From positions 575,887,669 to 575,951,668 of the forward strand of contig NC_058519.1 in the NCBI RefSeq assembly GCF_904849725.1: a stretch of 64,000 nt of DNA, read 5' to 3'. The translations under genes and the position numbers were made by a program. Shown here piece after piece: positions 43,439 through 54,837 of the stretch (positions within the stretch are counted from its first letter, which is position 1; the number at the start of each line of letters is the position of its first letter). The DNA comes from Hordeum vulgare subsp. vulgare. Taxonomy: Eukaryota; Streptophyta; Magnoliopsida; Poales; Poaceae. The notes below the pieces were generated by a model that made no database searches, had not been told where the DNA came from, and saw nothing but the letters and a program-made list of their open reading frames with translations.

Positions 43439-43557
43439 GGATGCGATCAAACAGCACTAAAGCACCGGATCCCATCAGAACTTCGAAGTTAAGCGTGCTT
43501 GGGCGAGAGTAGTACTAGGATGGGTGACCTCCTGGGAAGTCCTCGTGTTGCATTCCC
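43439..43557 (+). rRNA. 5S rRNA, 1 nt deletion copy
   Basis: GATCAAACAGCAC replaces GATCATACCAGCAC, one base short (119 nt), and C46T. Promoter boxes intact. Same lesion at 48616 and 51965. Confidence 0.82.
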
Positions 43558-43735
43558 CTTTTTAAATATATTTTTGCGCCACATGACAAGGATGACGCGG
43601 GAGCGTGATCTATATGACCTCATTTTCTTATTTTTGACGATTACTGTGTGACTTTGCCCACCGCGCTTGACACCCAACGACTAGTAGTAGTAGTAGTAGG
43701 GGTAAGCATAAGGAACAAATAGATAGTTGCATGTC

Positions 43736-43855
43736 GGATGCGATCATACCAGCACTAAAGCACCGGATCCCATCAGAACTCTGAAGTTAAGCGTGCTTGG
43801 GCGAGAGTAGTACTAGGATGGGTGACCTCCTGGGAAGTCCTCGTGTTGCATTCCC
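43736..43855 (+). rRNA. 5S rRNA variant copy
   Basis: Full length with C47T; flank GGGGTAAGC. Confidence 0.91.
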
Positions 43856-44036
43856 CTTTTTAAATATATTTTTGCGCCACGTGACAAGGATGACGCGGGA
43901 GCGTGATCTATATGACCTCATTTTCTTATTTTTGACGATTACTGTGTGACTTTTCCCACCGCGCTTGACACCCAACGACTAGTAGTAGTAGTAGTAGTAG
44001 GGGCAAGCATAAGGAACAAATAGATAGTTGCATGTC

Positions 44037-44156
44037 AGATGCGATCATACCAGCACTAAAGCACCGGATCCCATCAGAACTCCGAAGTTAACCGTGCTTG
44101 GGCGAGAGTAGTACTAGGATGGGTGACCTCCTGGGAAGTCCTCGTTTTGCATTCCC
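44037..44156 (+). rRNA. 5S rRNA variant copy
   Basis: Full length with G1A, G56C (A box) and G110T. Relatives at 49217 and 52563 lack G110T. Confidence 0.8.
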
Positions 44157-44280
44157 CTTTTTAAATATATTTTTGCGCCACGTGACAAGGATGACGCGGG
44201 ACCGTGATCTATATGACCTCATTTTCTTATTTTTGACGATTACTGTGTGACTTTTCCCACCGCGCTTGACACCCAACGAC

Positions 44281-44346
<66 letters not shown>
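44281..44346. repeat. (TAG)22 tract
   Basis: Uninterrupted; the counterparts after 49217 and 52563 are much shorter. Confidence 0.95.
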
Positions 44347-44382
44347 GGGCAAGCATAAGGAACAAATAGATAGTTGCATGTC

Positions 44383-44502
44383 GGATGCGATCATACCAGC
44401 ACTAAAGCACCGGATCCCATCAGAACTCCGAAGTTAAGCGTGCTTGGGCGAGAGTAGTACTAGGATGGGTGACCTCCTGGGAAGTCCTCGTGTTGCATTC
44501 CC
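44383..44502 (+). rRNA. 5S rRNA (consensus)
   Basis: Full length, consensus. Confidence 0.95.
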
Positions 44503-44683
44503 CTTTTTAAATATATTTTTGCGCCACGTGACAAGGATGACGCGGGACCGTGATCTATATGACCTCATTTTCTTATTTTTGACAATTACTGTGTGACTTT
44601 TCCCACCGCGCTTGACACCCAACGACTAGTAGTAGTAGTAGTAGTAGGGGCAAGCATAAGGAACAAATAGATAGTTGCATGTC

Positions 44684-44803
44684 GGATGCGATCATACCAG
44701 CACTAAAGCACCATATCCCATCAGAACTTCGAAGTTAAGCGTGCTTGGGCGAGAGTAGTACTAGGATGGGTGACCTCCTGGGAAGTCCTCGTGTTGCATT
44801 CCC
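44684..44803 (+). rRNA. 5S rRNA variant copy
   Basis: Full length with G30A, G31T (destroying GGATCC) and C46T; spacer GAGCCTGATC. Relatives at 49825 and 53183. Confidence 0.87.
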
Positions 44804-44993
44804 CTTTTTAAATATATTTTTGCGCCACGTGACAAGGATGACGCGGGAGCCTGATCTATATGACCTCATTTTCTTATTTTTGACGATTACTGTGTGACTT
44901 TTCCCACCGCGCTTGACACCCAACGACTAGTAGTAGTAGTAGTAGTAGTAGTAGTAGGGGCAAGCATAAGGAACAAATAGATAGTTGCATGTC

Positions 44994-45113
44994 GGATGCG
45001 ATCATACCAGCACTAAAGCACCGGATCCCATCAGAACTCCGAAGTTAAGCGTGCTTGGGCGAGAGTAGTACTAGGATGGGTGACCTCGTGGGAAGTCCTC
45101 GTGTTGCATTTCC
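44994..45113 (+). rRNA. 5S rRNA variant copy
   Basis: Full length with C95G and C118T. Confidence 0.9.
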
Positions 45114-45297
45114 CTTTTTAAATATATTTTTGCGCCACGTGACAAGGATGACGCGGGAGCGTGATCTATATGACCTCATTTTCTTATTTTTGACGATTAC
45201 TGTGTGACTTTTCCCACCGCGCTTGACACCCAACGACTAGTAGTAGTAGTAGTAGTAGTAGGGGCAAGCATAAGGAACAAATAGATAGTTGCATGTC

Positions 45298-45417
45298 GGA
45301 TGCGATCATACCAGCACTAAAGCACCGGATCCCATCAGAACTCCGAAGTTAAGCGTGCTTGGGCGAGAGTAGTACTAGGATGGGTGACCTCCTGGGAAGT
45401 CCTCGTGTTGCATTCCC
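45298..45417 (+). rRNA. 5S rRNA (consensus)
   Basis: Full length, consensus. Confidence 0.95.
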
Positions 45418-45601
45418 CTTTTTAAATATATTTTTGCGCCACGTGACAAGGATGACGCGGGAGCGTGATCTATATGACCTCATTTTCTTATTTTTGACGA
45501 TTACTGTGTGACTTTTCCCACCGCGCTTGACACCCAACGACTAGTAGTAGTAGTAGTAGTAGTAGGGGCAAGCATAAGGAACAAATAGATAGTTGCATGT
45601 C

Positions 45602-45721
45602 GGATGCGATCATACCAGCACTAAAGCACCGGATCCCATCAGAACTCCGAAGTAAAGCGTGCTTGGGCGAGAGTAGTACTAGGATGGGTGACCTCCTGGG
45701 AAGTCCTCGTGTTGCATTCCC
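45602..45721 (+). rRNA. 5S rRNA variant copy
   Basis: Full length with T53A (A box). Confidence 0.86.
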
Positions 45722-45902
45722 CTTTTTAAATATATTTTTGCGCCACGTGATAAGGATGACGCGGGAGCGTGATCTATATGACCTCATTTTTTTATTTTTG
45801 ACGATTACTGTGTGACTTTTCCCACCGCGCTTGACACCCAACGACTAGTAGTAGTAGTAGTAGTAGGGGCAAGCATAAGGAACAAATAGATAGTTGCATG
45901 TC

Positions 45903-46022
45903 GGATGCGATCATACCAGCACTAAAGCACCGGATCCCATCAGAACTCCGAAGTTAAGCGTGCTTGGGCGAGAGTAGTACTAGGATGGGTGACCTCCTGG
46001 GAAGTCCTCGTGTTGCATTCCT
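45903..46022 (+). rRNA. 5S rRNA variant copy
   Basis: Full length with C120T. Confidence 0.92.
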
Positions 46023-46203
46023 CTTTTTAAATATATTTTTGCGCCACGTGACAAGGATGACGCGGGAGCGTGATCTATATGACCTCATTTTCTTATTTTT
46101 GACGATTACTGTGTGACTTTTTCCACCGCGCTTGACACCCAACGACTAGTAGTAGTAGTAGTAGTAGGGGCAAGCATAAGGAACAAATAGATAGTTGCAT
46201 GTC

Positions 46204-46323
46204 GGATGCGATCATACCAGCACTAAAGCACCGGATCCCATCAGAACTTCGAAGTTAAGCGTGCTTGGGCGAGAGTAGTACTAGGATGAGTGACCTCCTG
46301 GGAAGTCCTCGTGTTGCATTCCC
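46204..46323 (+). rRNA. 5S rRNA variant copy
   Basis: Full length with C46T and G86A (C box); starts the right copy of the segment at 41599. Confidence 0.85.
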
Positions 46324-46507
46324 CTTTTTAAATATATTTTTGCACCACGTGACAAGGATGACGCGGGACCGTGATCTATATGACCTCATTTTCTTATTTT
46401 TGACGATTACTGTGTGACTTTTCCCACCGCGCTTGACACCCAACGACTAGTAGTAGTAGTAGTAGTAGTAGGGGCAAGCATAAGGAACAAATAGATAGTT
46501 GCATGTC

Positions 46508-46627
46508 GGATGCGATCATACCAGCACTAAAGCACCGGATCCCATCAGAACTACGAAGTTAAGCGTGCTTGGGCGAGAGTAGTACTAGGATGGGTGACCT
46601 CCTGGGAAGTCCTCGTGTTGCATTCCC
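46508..46627 (+). rRNA. 5S rRNA variant copy
   Basis: Full length with C46A; TTTTTCGCCACG spacer. Confidence 0.91.
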
Positions 46628-46804
46628 CTTTTTAAATATATTTTTCGCCACGTGACAAGGATGACGCGGGAGCGTGATCTATATGACCTCATTTTCTTAT
46701 TTTTGACGATTACTGTGTGACTTTTCCCACCGCGCTTGACACCCAACGACTAGTAGTAGTAGTAGTAGCGGCAAACATAAAGAACAAATAGATAGTTGCA
46801 TGTC

Positions 46805-46924
46805 GGATGCGATCATACCAGCACTAAAGCACCGGATCCCATCAGAACTCCGAAGTTAAGCGTGCTTGGGCGAGAGTAGTACTAGGATGGGTGACCTCCT
46901 GGGAAGTCCTCGTGTTGCATTCCC
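46805..46924 (+). rRNA. 5S rRNA (consensus)
   Basis: Full length, consensus; preceded by the AGCGGCAAACAT flank. Confidence 0.95.
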
Positions 46925-47048
46925 CTTTTTAAATATATTTTTGCGCCCCGTGACAAGGATGACGCGGGACCGTGATCTATATGACCTCATTTTCTTATTT
47001 TTGACGATTACTGTGTGACTTTTGCCACCGCGCTTGACACCCAACAAC

Positions 47049-47081
<33 letters not shown>

Positions 47082-47117
47082 GGGCAAGCATAAGGAACAA
47101 ATAGATAGTTGCATGTC

Positions 47118-47237
47118 GGATGCGATCATAGCAGCACTAAAGCACCGGATCCCATCAGAACTCCGAAGTTAAGCGTGCTTGGGCGAGAGTAGTACTAGGA
47201 TGGGTGACCTCCTGGGAAGTCCTCGTGTTGCATTCCC
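47118..47237 (+). rRNA. 5S rRNA variant copy
   Basis: Full length with C14G; the base before T5 is G (CCCGTTTTT). Confidence 0.91.
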
Positions 47238-47361
47238 GTTTTTAAATATATTTTTGCGCCACGTGACAAGGATGACGCGGGAGCGTGATCTATATGACCA
47301 CATTTTCTTATTTTTGACGATTACTGTGTGACTTTTCCCACCGCGCTTGACACCCAACGAC

Positions 47362-47394
<33 letters not shown>

Positions 47395-47426
47395 GGGCAA
47401 GCATAAGGAACAAATAGATAGTTGCA

Positions 47427-47457
47427 ACCTCCTGGGAAGTCCTCGTGTTGCATTCCC
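47427..47457 (+). pseudogene. 5S 3' remnant, 31 nt
   Basis: GTTGCA of the flank joins ACCTCCTGGG; positions 1-89 and the -4 to -1 flank are gone, leaving positions 90-120 and the terminator. No internal promoter. Confidence 0.92.
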
Positions 47458-47581
47458 CTTTTTAAATATATTTTTGCGCCCCGTGACAAGGATGACGCGG
47501 GACCGTGATCTATATGACCTCATTTTCTTATTTTTGACGATTACTGTGTGACTTTTCCCACCGCGCTTGACACCCAACAAC

Positions 47582-47614
<33 letters not shown>

Positions 47615-47650
47615 GGGCAAGCATAAGGAACAAATAGATAGTTGCATGTC

Positions 47651-47770
47651 GGATGCGATCATACCAGCACTAAAGCACCGGATCCCATCAGAACTCCGAA
47701 GTTAAGCGTGCTTGGGCGAGAGTAGTACTAGGATGGGTGACCTCCTGGGAAGTCCTCGTGTTGCATTCCC
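47651..47770 (+). rRNA. 5S rRNA (consensus)
   Basis: Full length, consensus; CCCGTTTTT flank and GACCACATTTTC spacer, so a duplicate of the unit at 47118 except for position 14. Confidence 0.95.
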
Positions 47771-47960
47771 GTTTTTAAATATATTTTTGCGCCACGTGAC
47801 AAGGATGACGCGGGAGCGTGATCTATATGACCACATTTTCTTATTTTTGACGATTACTGTGTGACTTTTCCCACCGCGCTTGACACCCAACGACTAGTAG
47901 TAGTAGTAGTAGTAGTAGTAGTAGGGGCAAGCATAAGGAACAAATAGATAGTTGCATGTC

Positions 47961-48103
47961 GGATGCGATCATACCAGCACTAAAGCACCAGATCCCATCA
48001 GAACTCCGAAGTTAAGCGTGCTTGGGCGAGAGTAGTACTAGGATGGGTGAGAGAGTAGTACTAGGATGGGTGACCTCCTGGGAAGTCCTCGTGTTGCATT
48101 CCC
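47961..48103 (+). pseudogene. 5S gene with 23 nt internal duplication
   Basis: As at 42790 (143 nt, G30A), but the second copy keeps GGATGGGTGACC, so two consensus-like C boxes are present. Confidence 0.92.
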
Positions 48104-48284
48104 CTTTTTAACTATATTTTTGCGCCACGTGACAAGGATGACGCGGGAGCGTGATCTATATGACCTCATTTTCTTATTTTTGACGTTTACTGTGTGACTT
48201 TTCCCACCGCGCTTGACACCCAACGACTAGTAATAGTAGTAGTAGTAGGGGCAAGCATAAGGAACAAATAGATAGTTGCATGTC

Positions 48285-48404
48285 GGATGCGATCATACCA
48301 GCACTAAAGCACCGGATCCCATCAGAACTCCGAAGTTAAGCGTGCTTGAGCGAGAGTAGTACTACGATGGGTGACCTCCTGGGAAGTCCTCGTGTTGCAT
48401 TCCC
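48285..48404 (+). rRNA. 5S rRNA variant copy
   Basis: Full length with G65A and G81C (C box). Confidence 0.84.
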
Positions 48405-48528
48405 CTTTTTAAATATATTTTTGCGCCACGTGACAAGGATGACGCGGGACCGTGATCTATATGACCTCATTTTCTTATTTTTGACGATTATTGTGTGACT
48501 TTTCCCGCCGCGCTTGACACCCAACGAC

Positions 48529-48579
<51 letters not shown>

Positions 48580-48615
48580 GGGCAAGCATAAGGAACAAAT
48601 AGATAGTTGCATGTC

Positions 48616-48734
48616 GGATGCGATCAAACAGCACTAAAGCACCGGATCCCATCAGAACTCCGAAGTTAAGCGTGCTTGGGCGAGAGTAGTAGTAGGATGG
48701 GTGACCTCCTGGGAAGTCCTCGTGTTGCATTCCC
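48616..48734 (+). rRNA. 5S rRNA, 1 nt deletion copy
   Basis: GATCAAACAGCAC, 119 nt; also C78G. Related to 43439. Confidence 0.82.
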
Positions 48735-48912
48735 CTTTTTAAATATATTTTTGCGCCACATGACAAGGATGACGCGGGAGCGTGATCTATATGACCTCAT
48801 TTTCTTATTTTTGACGATTACTGTGTGACTTTTCCCACCGCGCTTGACACCCAACGACTAGTAGTAGTAGTAGTAGGGGTAAGCATAAGGAACAAATAGA
48901 TAGTTGCATGTC

Positions 48913-49032
48913 GGATGCGATCATACCAGCACTAAAGCACCGGATCCCATCAGAACTCTGAAGTTAAGCGTGCTTGGGCGAGAGTAGTACTAGGATGGGT
49001 GACCTCCTGGGAAGTCCTCGTGTTGCATTCCC
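48913..49032 (+). rRNA. 5S rRNA variant copy
   Basis: Full length with C47T. Confidence 0.91.
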
Positions 49033-49216
49033 CTTTTTAAATATATTTTTGCGCCACGTGACAAGGATGACGCGGGAGCGTGATCTATATGACCTCATTT
49101 TCTTATTTTTGACGATTACTGTGTGACTTTTCCCACCGCGCTTGACACCCAACGACTAGTAGTAGTAGTAGTAGTAGTAGGGGCAAGCATAAGGAACAAA
49201 TAGATAGTTGCATGTC

Positions 49217-49336
49217 AGATGCGATCATACCAGCACTAAAGCACCGGATCCCATCAGAACTCCGAAGTTAACCGTGCTTGGGCGAGAGTAGTACTAGGAT
49301 GGGTGACCTCCTGGGAAGTCCTCGTGTTGCATTCCC
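49217..49336 (+). rRNA. 5S rRNA variant copy
   Basis: Full length with G1A and G56C (A box). Confidence 0.82.
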
Positions 49337-49523
49337 CTTTTTAAATATATTTTTGCGCCACGTGACAAGGATGACACGGGACCGTGATCTATATGACCTC
49401 ATTTTCTTATTTTTGACGATTACTGTGTGACTTTTCCCACCGCGCTTGACACCCAACGACTAGTAGTAGTAGTAGTAGTAGTAGTAGGGGCAAGCATAAG
49501 GAACAAATAGATAGTTGCATGTC

Positions 49524-49643
49524 GGATGCGATCATACCAGCACTAAAGCACCGGATCCCATCAGAACTCCGAAGTTAAGCGTGCTTGGGCGAGAGTAGTA
49601 CTAGTATGGGTGACCTCCTGGGAAGTCCTCGTGTTGCATTCCC
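49524..49643 (+). rRNA. 5S rRNA variant copy
   Basis: Full length with G82T (C box). Confidence 0.85.
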
Positions 49644-49824
49644 CTTTTTAAATATATTTTTGCGCCACGTGACAAGGATGACGCGGGACCGTGATCTATA
49701 TGACCTCATTTTCTTATTTTTGACGATTACTGTGTGACTTTTCCCACCGCGCTTGACACCCAACGACTAGTAGTAGTAGTAGTAGTAGGGGCAAGCATAA
49801 GGAACAAATAGATAGTTGCATGTC

Positions 49825-49944
49825 TGATGCGATCATACCAGCACTAAAGCACCATATCCCATCAAAACTCCGAAGTTAAGCGTGCTTGGGCGAGAGTAGT
49901 ACTAGGATGGGTGACCTCCTGGGAAGTCCTCGTGTTGCATTCCC
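49825..49944 (+). rRNA. 5S rRNA, divergent copy
   Basis: Full length with G1T, G30A, G31T and G41A. Confidence 0.82.
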
Positions 49945-50131
49945 CTTTTTAAATATATTTTTGCGCCACGTGACAAGGATGACGCGGGAGCCTGATCTAT
50001 ATGACCTCATTTTCTTATTTTTGACGATTACTGTGTGACTTTTCCCACCACGCTTGACACCCAACGACTAGTAGTAGTAGTAGTAGTAGTAGTAGGGGCA
50101 AGCATAAGGAACAAATAGATAGTTGCATGTC

Positions 50132-50251
50132 GGATGCGATCATACCAGCACTAAAGCACCGGATCCCATCATAACTCCGAAGTTAAGCGTGCTTGGGCGA
50201 GATTAGTACTAGGATGGGTGACCTCCTGGGAAGTCCTCGTGTTGCATTCCC
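50132..50251 (+). rRNA. 5S rRNA variant copy
   Basis: Full length with G41T and G72T (IE). Confidence 0.84.
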
Positions 50252-50441
50252 CTTTTTAAATATATTTTTGCGCCACGTGACAAGGATGACGCGGGAGCGT
50301 GATCTATATGACCTCATTTTCTTATTTTTGACGATTACTGTGTGACTTTTCCCACCGCGCTTGACACCCAACGACTAGTAGTAGTAGTAGTAGTAGTAGT
50401 AGTAGGGGCAAGCATAAGGAACAAATAGATAGTTGCATGTC

Positions 50442-50561
50442 GGATGCGATCATACCAGCACTAAAGCACCGGATCCCATCAGAACTCCGAAGTTAAGCGT
50501 GCTTGGGCGAGAGTAGTACTAGGATGGGTGACCTCCTGGGAAGTCCTCGTGTTGCATTCCC
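50442..50561 (+). rRNA. 5S rRNA (consensus)
   Basis: Full length, consensus. Confidence 0.95.
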
Positions 50562-50748
50562 CTTTTTAAATATATTTTTGCGCCACGTGACAAGGATGAC
50601 GCGGGAGCGTGATCTATATGACCTCATTTTCTTATTTTTGACGATTACTGTGTGACTTTTCCCACCGCGCTTGACACCCAACGACTAGTAGTAGTAGTAG
50701 TAGTAGTAGTAGGGGCAAGCATAAGGAACAAATAGATAGTTGCATGTC

Positions 50749-50868
50749 GGATGCGATCATACCAGCACTAAAGCACCGGATCCCATCAGAACTCCGAAGT
50801 TAAGCGTGCTTGGGCGAGAGTAGTACTAGGATGGGTGACCTCCTGGGAAGTCCTCGTGTTGCATTCCC
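50749..50868 (+). rRNA. 5S rRNA (consensus)
   Basis: Full length, consensus. Confidence 0.95.
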
Positions 50869-50992
50869 CTTTTTAAATATATTTTTGCGCCACGTGACAA
50901 GGATGACGCGGGAGCGTGATCTATATGACCTCATTTTCTTATTTTTGACGATTACTGTGTGACTTTTCCCACCGCGCTTGACACCCAACGAC

Positions 50993-51025
<33 letters not shown>

Positions 51026-51061
51026 GGGCAAGCATAAGGAACAAATAGATAGTTGCATGTC

Positions 51062-51181
51062 GGATGCGATCATACCAGCACTAAAGCACCGGATCCCATC
51101 AGAACTCCGAAGTTAAGCGTGCTTGGGCGAGAGTAGTACTAGGATGGGTGACCTCCTGGGAAGTCCTCGTGTTGCATTCCC
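51062..51181 (+). rRNA. 5S rRNA (consensus)
   Basis: Full length, consensus; spacer CCCAACCACTAG, a marker shared with 54417 and 56256. Confidence 0.95.
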
Positions 51182-51362
51182 CTTTTTAAATATATTTTTG
51201 CGCCACGTGACAAGGATGACGCGGGACCGTGATCTATATGACCTCATTTTCTTATTTTTGACGATTACTGTGTGACTTTTCCCACCGCGCTTGACACCCA
51301 ACCACTAGTAGTAGTAGTAGTAGTAGGGGCAAGCATAAGGAACAAATAGATAGTTGCATGTC

Positions 51363-51482
51363 GGATGCGATCATACCAGCACTAAAGCACCGGATCCCAT
51401 CAGAACTCCGAAGTTAAGCGTGCTTGGGCGAGAGTAGTACTAGGATGGGTGACCTCCTGGGAAGTCCTCTTGTTGCATTCCC
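51363..51482 (+). rRNA. 5S rRNA variant copy
   Basis: Full length with G108T. Confidence 0.91.
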
Positions 51483-51663
51483 CTTTTTAAATATATTTTT
51501 GCGCCACGTGACAAGGATGACGCGGGACCGTGATCTATATGACCTCATTTTCTTATTTTTGACGATTACTGTGTGACTATTCCCACCGCGCTTGACACCC
51601 AACGACTAGTAGTAGTAGTAGTAGTAGGGGCAAGCATAAGGAACAAATAGATAGTTGCATGTC

Positions 51664-51783
51664 GGATGCGATCATACCAGCACTAAAGCACCGGATCCCA
51701 TCAGAACTCCGAAGTTAAGCGTGCTTGGGCGAGAGTAGTACTACGATGGGTGACCTCCTGGGAAGTCCTCGTGTTGCATTCCC
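51664..51783 (+). rRNA. 5S rRNA variant copy
   Basis: Full length with G81C (C box). Confidence 0.85.
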
Positions 51784-51964
51784 CTTTTTAAATATATTTT
51801 TGCGCCACGTGACAAGGATGACGCGGGACCGTGATCTATATGACCTCATTTTCTTATTTTTGACGATTATTGTGTGACTTTTCCCGCCGCGCTTGACACC
51901 CAACGACTAGTAGTAGTAGTAGTAGTAGGGGCAAGCATAAGGAACAAATAGATAGTTGCATGTC

Positions 51965-52083
51965 GGATGCGATCAAACAGCACTAAAGCACCGGATCCCA
52001 TCAGAACTCCGAAGTTAAGCGTGCTTGGGCGAGAGTAGTAGTAGGATGGGTGACCTCCTGGGAAGTCCTCGTGTTGCATTCCC
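51965..52083 (+). rRNA. 5S rRNA, 1 nt deletion copy
   Basis: GATCAAACAGCAC, 119 nt; also C78G; twin of 48616. Confidence 0.82.
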
Positions 52084-52261
52084 CTTTTTAAATATATTTT
52101 TGCGCCACATGACAAGGATGACGCGGGAGCGTGATCTATATGACCTCATTTTCTTATTTTTGACGATTACTGTGTGACTTTTCCCACCGCGCTTGACACC
52201 CAACGACTAGTAGTAGTAGTAGTAGGGGTAAGCATAAGGAACAAATAGATAGTTGCATGTC

Positions 52262-52381
52262 GGATGCGATCATACCAGCACTAAAGCACCGGATCCCATC
52301 AGAACTCTGAAGTTAAGCGTGCTTGGGCGAGAGTAGTACTAGGATGGGTGACCTCCTGGGAAGTCCTCGTGTTGCATTCCC
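52262..52381 (+). rRNA. 5S rRNA variant copy
   Basis: Full length with C47T. Confidence 0.91.
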
Positions 52382-52562
52382 CTTTTTAAATATATTTTTG
52401 CGCCACGTGACAAGGATGACGCGGGAGCGTGATCTATATGACCTCATTTTCTTATTTTTGACGATTACTGTGTGACTTTTCCCACCGCGCTTGACACCCA
52501 ACGACTAGTAGTAGTAGTAGTAGTAGGGGCAAGCATAAGGAACAAATAGATAGTTGCATGTC

Positions 52563-52682
52563 AGATGCGATCATACCAGCACTAAAGCACCGGATCCCAT
52601 CAGAACTCCGAAGTTAACCGTGCTTGGGCGAGAGTAGTACTAGGATGGGTGACCTCCTGGGAAGTCCTCGTGTTGCATTCCC
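52563..52682 (+). rRNA. 5S rRNA variant copy
   Basis: Full length with G1A and G56C (A box). Confidence 0.82.
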
Positions 52683-52806
52683 CTTTTTAAATATATTTTT
52701 GCGCCACGTGACAAGGATGACGCGGGACCGTGATCTATATGACCTCATTTTCTTATTTTTGACGATTACTGTGTGACTTTTCCCACCGCGCTTGACACCC
52801 AACGAC

Positions 52807-52845
<39 letters not shown>

Positions 52846-52881
52846 GGGCAAGCATAAGGAACAAATAGATAGTTGCATGTC

Positions 52882-53001
52882 GGATGCGATCATACCAGCA
52901 CTAAAGCGCCGGATCCCATCAGAACTCCGAAGTTAAGCGTGCTTGGGCGAGAGTAGTACTAGTATGGGTGACCTCCTGGGAAGTCCTCGTGTTGCATTCC
53001 C
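52882..53001 (+). rRNA. 5S rRNA variant copy
   Basis: Full length with A27G and G82T (C box). Confidence 0.84.
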
Positions 53002-53182
53002 CTTTTTAAATATATTTTTGCGCCACGTGACAAGGATGACGCGGGACCGTGATCTATATGACCTCATTTTCTTATTTTTGACGATTACTGTGTGACTTTT
53101 CCCACCGCGCTTGACACCCAACGACTAGTAGTAGTAGTAGTAGTAGGGGCAAGCATAAGGAACAAATAGATAGTTGCATGTC

Positions 53183-53302
53183 CGATGCGATCATACCAGC
53201 ACTAAAGCACCATATCCCATCATAACTCCGAAGTTAAGCGTGCTTGGGCGAGAGTAGTACTAGGATGGGTGACCTCCTGGGAAGTCCTCGTGTTGCATTC
53301 CC
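53183..53302 (+). rRNA. 5S rRNA, divergent copy
   Basis: Full length with G1C, G30A, G31T and G41T. Confidence 0.82.
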
Positions 53303-53486
53303 CTTTTTAAATATATTTTTGCGCCACGTGACAAGGATGACGCGGGAGCCTGATCTATATGACCTCATTTTCTTATTTTTGACGATTACTGTGTGACTTT
53401 TCCCACCACGCTTGACACCCAACGACTAGTAGTAGTAGTAGTAGTAGTAGGGGCAAGCATAAGGAACAAATAGATAGTTGCATGTC

Positions 53487-53606
53487 GGATGCGATCATAC
53501 GAGCACTAAAGCACCGGATCCCATCAGAACTCCGAAGTTAAGCGTGCTTGGGCGAGATTAGTACTAGGATGGGTGACCTCCTGGGAAGTCCTCGTGTTGC
53601 ATTCCC
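53487..53606 (+). rRNA. 5S rRNA variant copy
   Basis: Full length with C15G and G72T (IE). Confidence 0.85.
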
Positions 53607-53790
53607 CTTTTTAAATATATTTTTGCGCCACGTGACAAGGATGACGCGGGAGCGTGATCTATATGACCTCATTTTCTTATTTTTGACGATTACTGTGTGA
53701 CTTTTCCCACCGCGCTTGACACCCAACGACTAGTAGTAGTAGTAGTAGTAGTAGGGGCAAGCATAAGGAACAAATAGATAGTTGCATGTC

Positions 53791-53910
53791 GGATGCGATC
53801 ATACCAGCACTAAAGCACCGGATCCCATCAGAACTCCGAAGTTAAGCGTGCTTGGGCGAGAGTAGTACTAGGATGGGTGACCTCCTGGGAAGTCCTCGTG
53901 TTGCATTCCC
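53791..53910 (+). rRNA. 5S rRNA (consensus)
   Basis: Full length, consensus. Confidence 0.95.
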
Positions 53911-54097
53911 CTTTTTAAATATATTTTTGCGCCACGTGACAAGGATGACGCGGGAGCGTGATCTATATGACCTCATTTTCTTATTTTTGACGATTACTGT
54001 GTGACTTTTCCCACCGCGCTTGACACCCAACGACTAGTAGTAGTAGTAGTAGTAGTAGTAGGGGCAAGCATAAGGAACAAATAGATAGTTGCATGTC

Positions 54098-54217
54098 GGA
54101 TGCGATCATACCAGCACTAAAGCACCGGATCCCATCAGAACTCCGAAGTTAAGCGTGCTTGGGCGAGAGTAGTACTAGGATGGGTGACCTCCTGGGAAGT
54201 CCTCGTGTTGCATTCCC
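54098..54217 (+). rRNA. 5S rRNA (consensus)
   Basis: Full length, consensus. Confidence 0.95.
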
Positions 54218-54341
54218 CTTTTTAAATATATTTTTGCGCCACGTGACAAGGATGACGCGGGAGCGTGATCTATATGACCTCATTTTCTTATTTTTGACGA
54301 TTACTGTGTGACTTTTCCCACCGCGCTTGACACCCAACGAC

Positions 54342-54380
<39 letters not shown>

Positions 54381-54416
54381 GGGCAAGCATAAGGAACAAA
54401 TAGATAGTTGCATGTC

Positions 54417-54536
54417 GGATGCGATCATACCAGCACTAAAGCACCGGATCCCATCAGAACTCCGAAGTTAAGCGTGCTTGGGCGAGAGTAGTACTAGGAT
54501 GGGTGACCTCCTGGGAAGTCCTCGTGTTGCATTCCC
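54417..54536 (+). rRNA. 5S rRNA (consensus)
   Basis: Full length, consensus; CCCAACCACTAG spacer. Confidence 0.95.
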
Positions 54537-54717
54537 CTTTTTAAATATATTTTTGCGCCACGTGACAAGGATGACGCGGGACCGTGATCTATATGACCTC
54601 ATTTTCTTATTTTTGACGATTACTGTGTGACTTTTCCCACCGCGCTTGACACCCAACCACTAGTAGTAGTAGTAGTAGTAGGGGCAAGCATAAGGAACAA
54701 ATAGATAGTTGCATGTC

Positions 54718-54837
54718 GGATGCGATCATACCAGCACTAAAGCACCGGATCCCATCAGAACTCCGAAGTTAAGCGTGCTTGGGCGAGAGTAGTACTAGGA
54801 TGGGTGACCTCCTGGGAAGTCCTCTTGTTGCATTCCC
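54718..54837 (+). rRNA. 5S rRNA variant copy
   Basis: Full length with G108T. Confidence 0.91.

Larger units (their letters stand above)
41599..44923 (+). repeat. Segmental duplication, left copy (about 3.3 kb)
   Basis: Markers G86A, C46A, AGCGGCAAACAT flank, GACCACATTTTC spacer, 23 nt duplication, G81C, 1 nt deletion, C47T, G1A+G56C and G30A+G31T recur in order at 46204-50064. Offset grows from 4605 to about 5180 bp because the right copy holds extra units near 47118-47651. Confidence 0.88.
48285..51663 (+). repeat. 11-unit higher-order repeat, copy 1
   Basis: Units at 48285, 48616, 48913, 49217, 49524, 49825, 50132, 50442, 50749, 51062 and 51363 match 51664 to 54718 in order at 3346-3379 bp, sharing G81C, 1 nt deletion with C78G, C47T, G1A+G56C, G82T, G30A+G31T, G72T and G108T. 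Confidence 0.92.
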
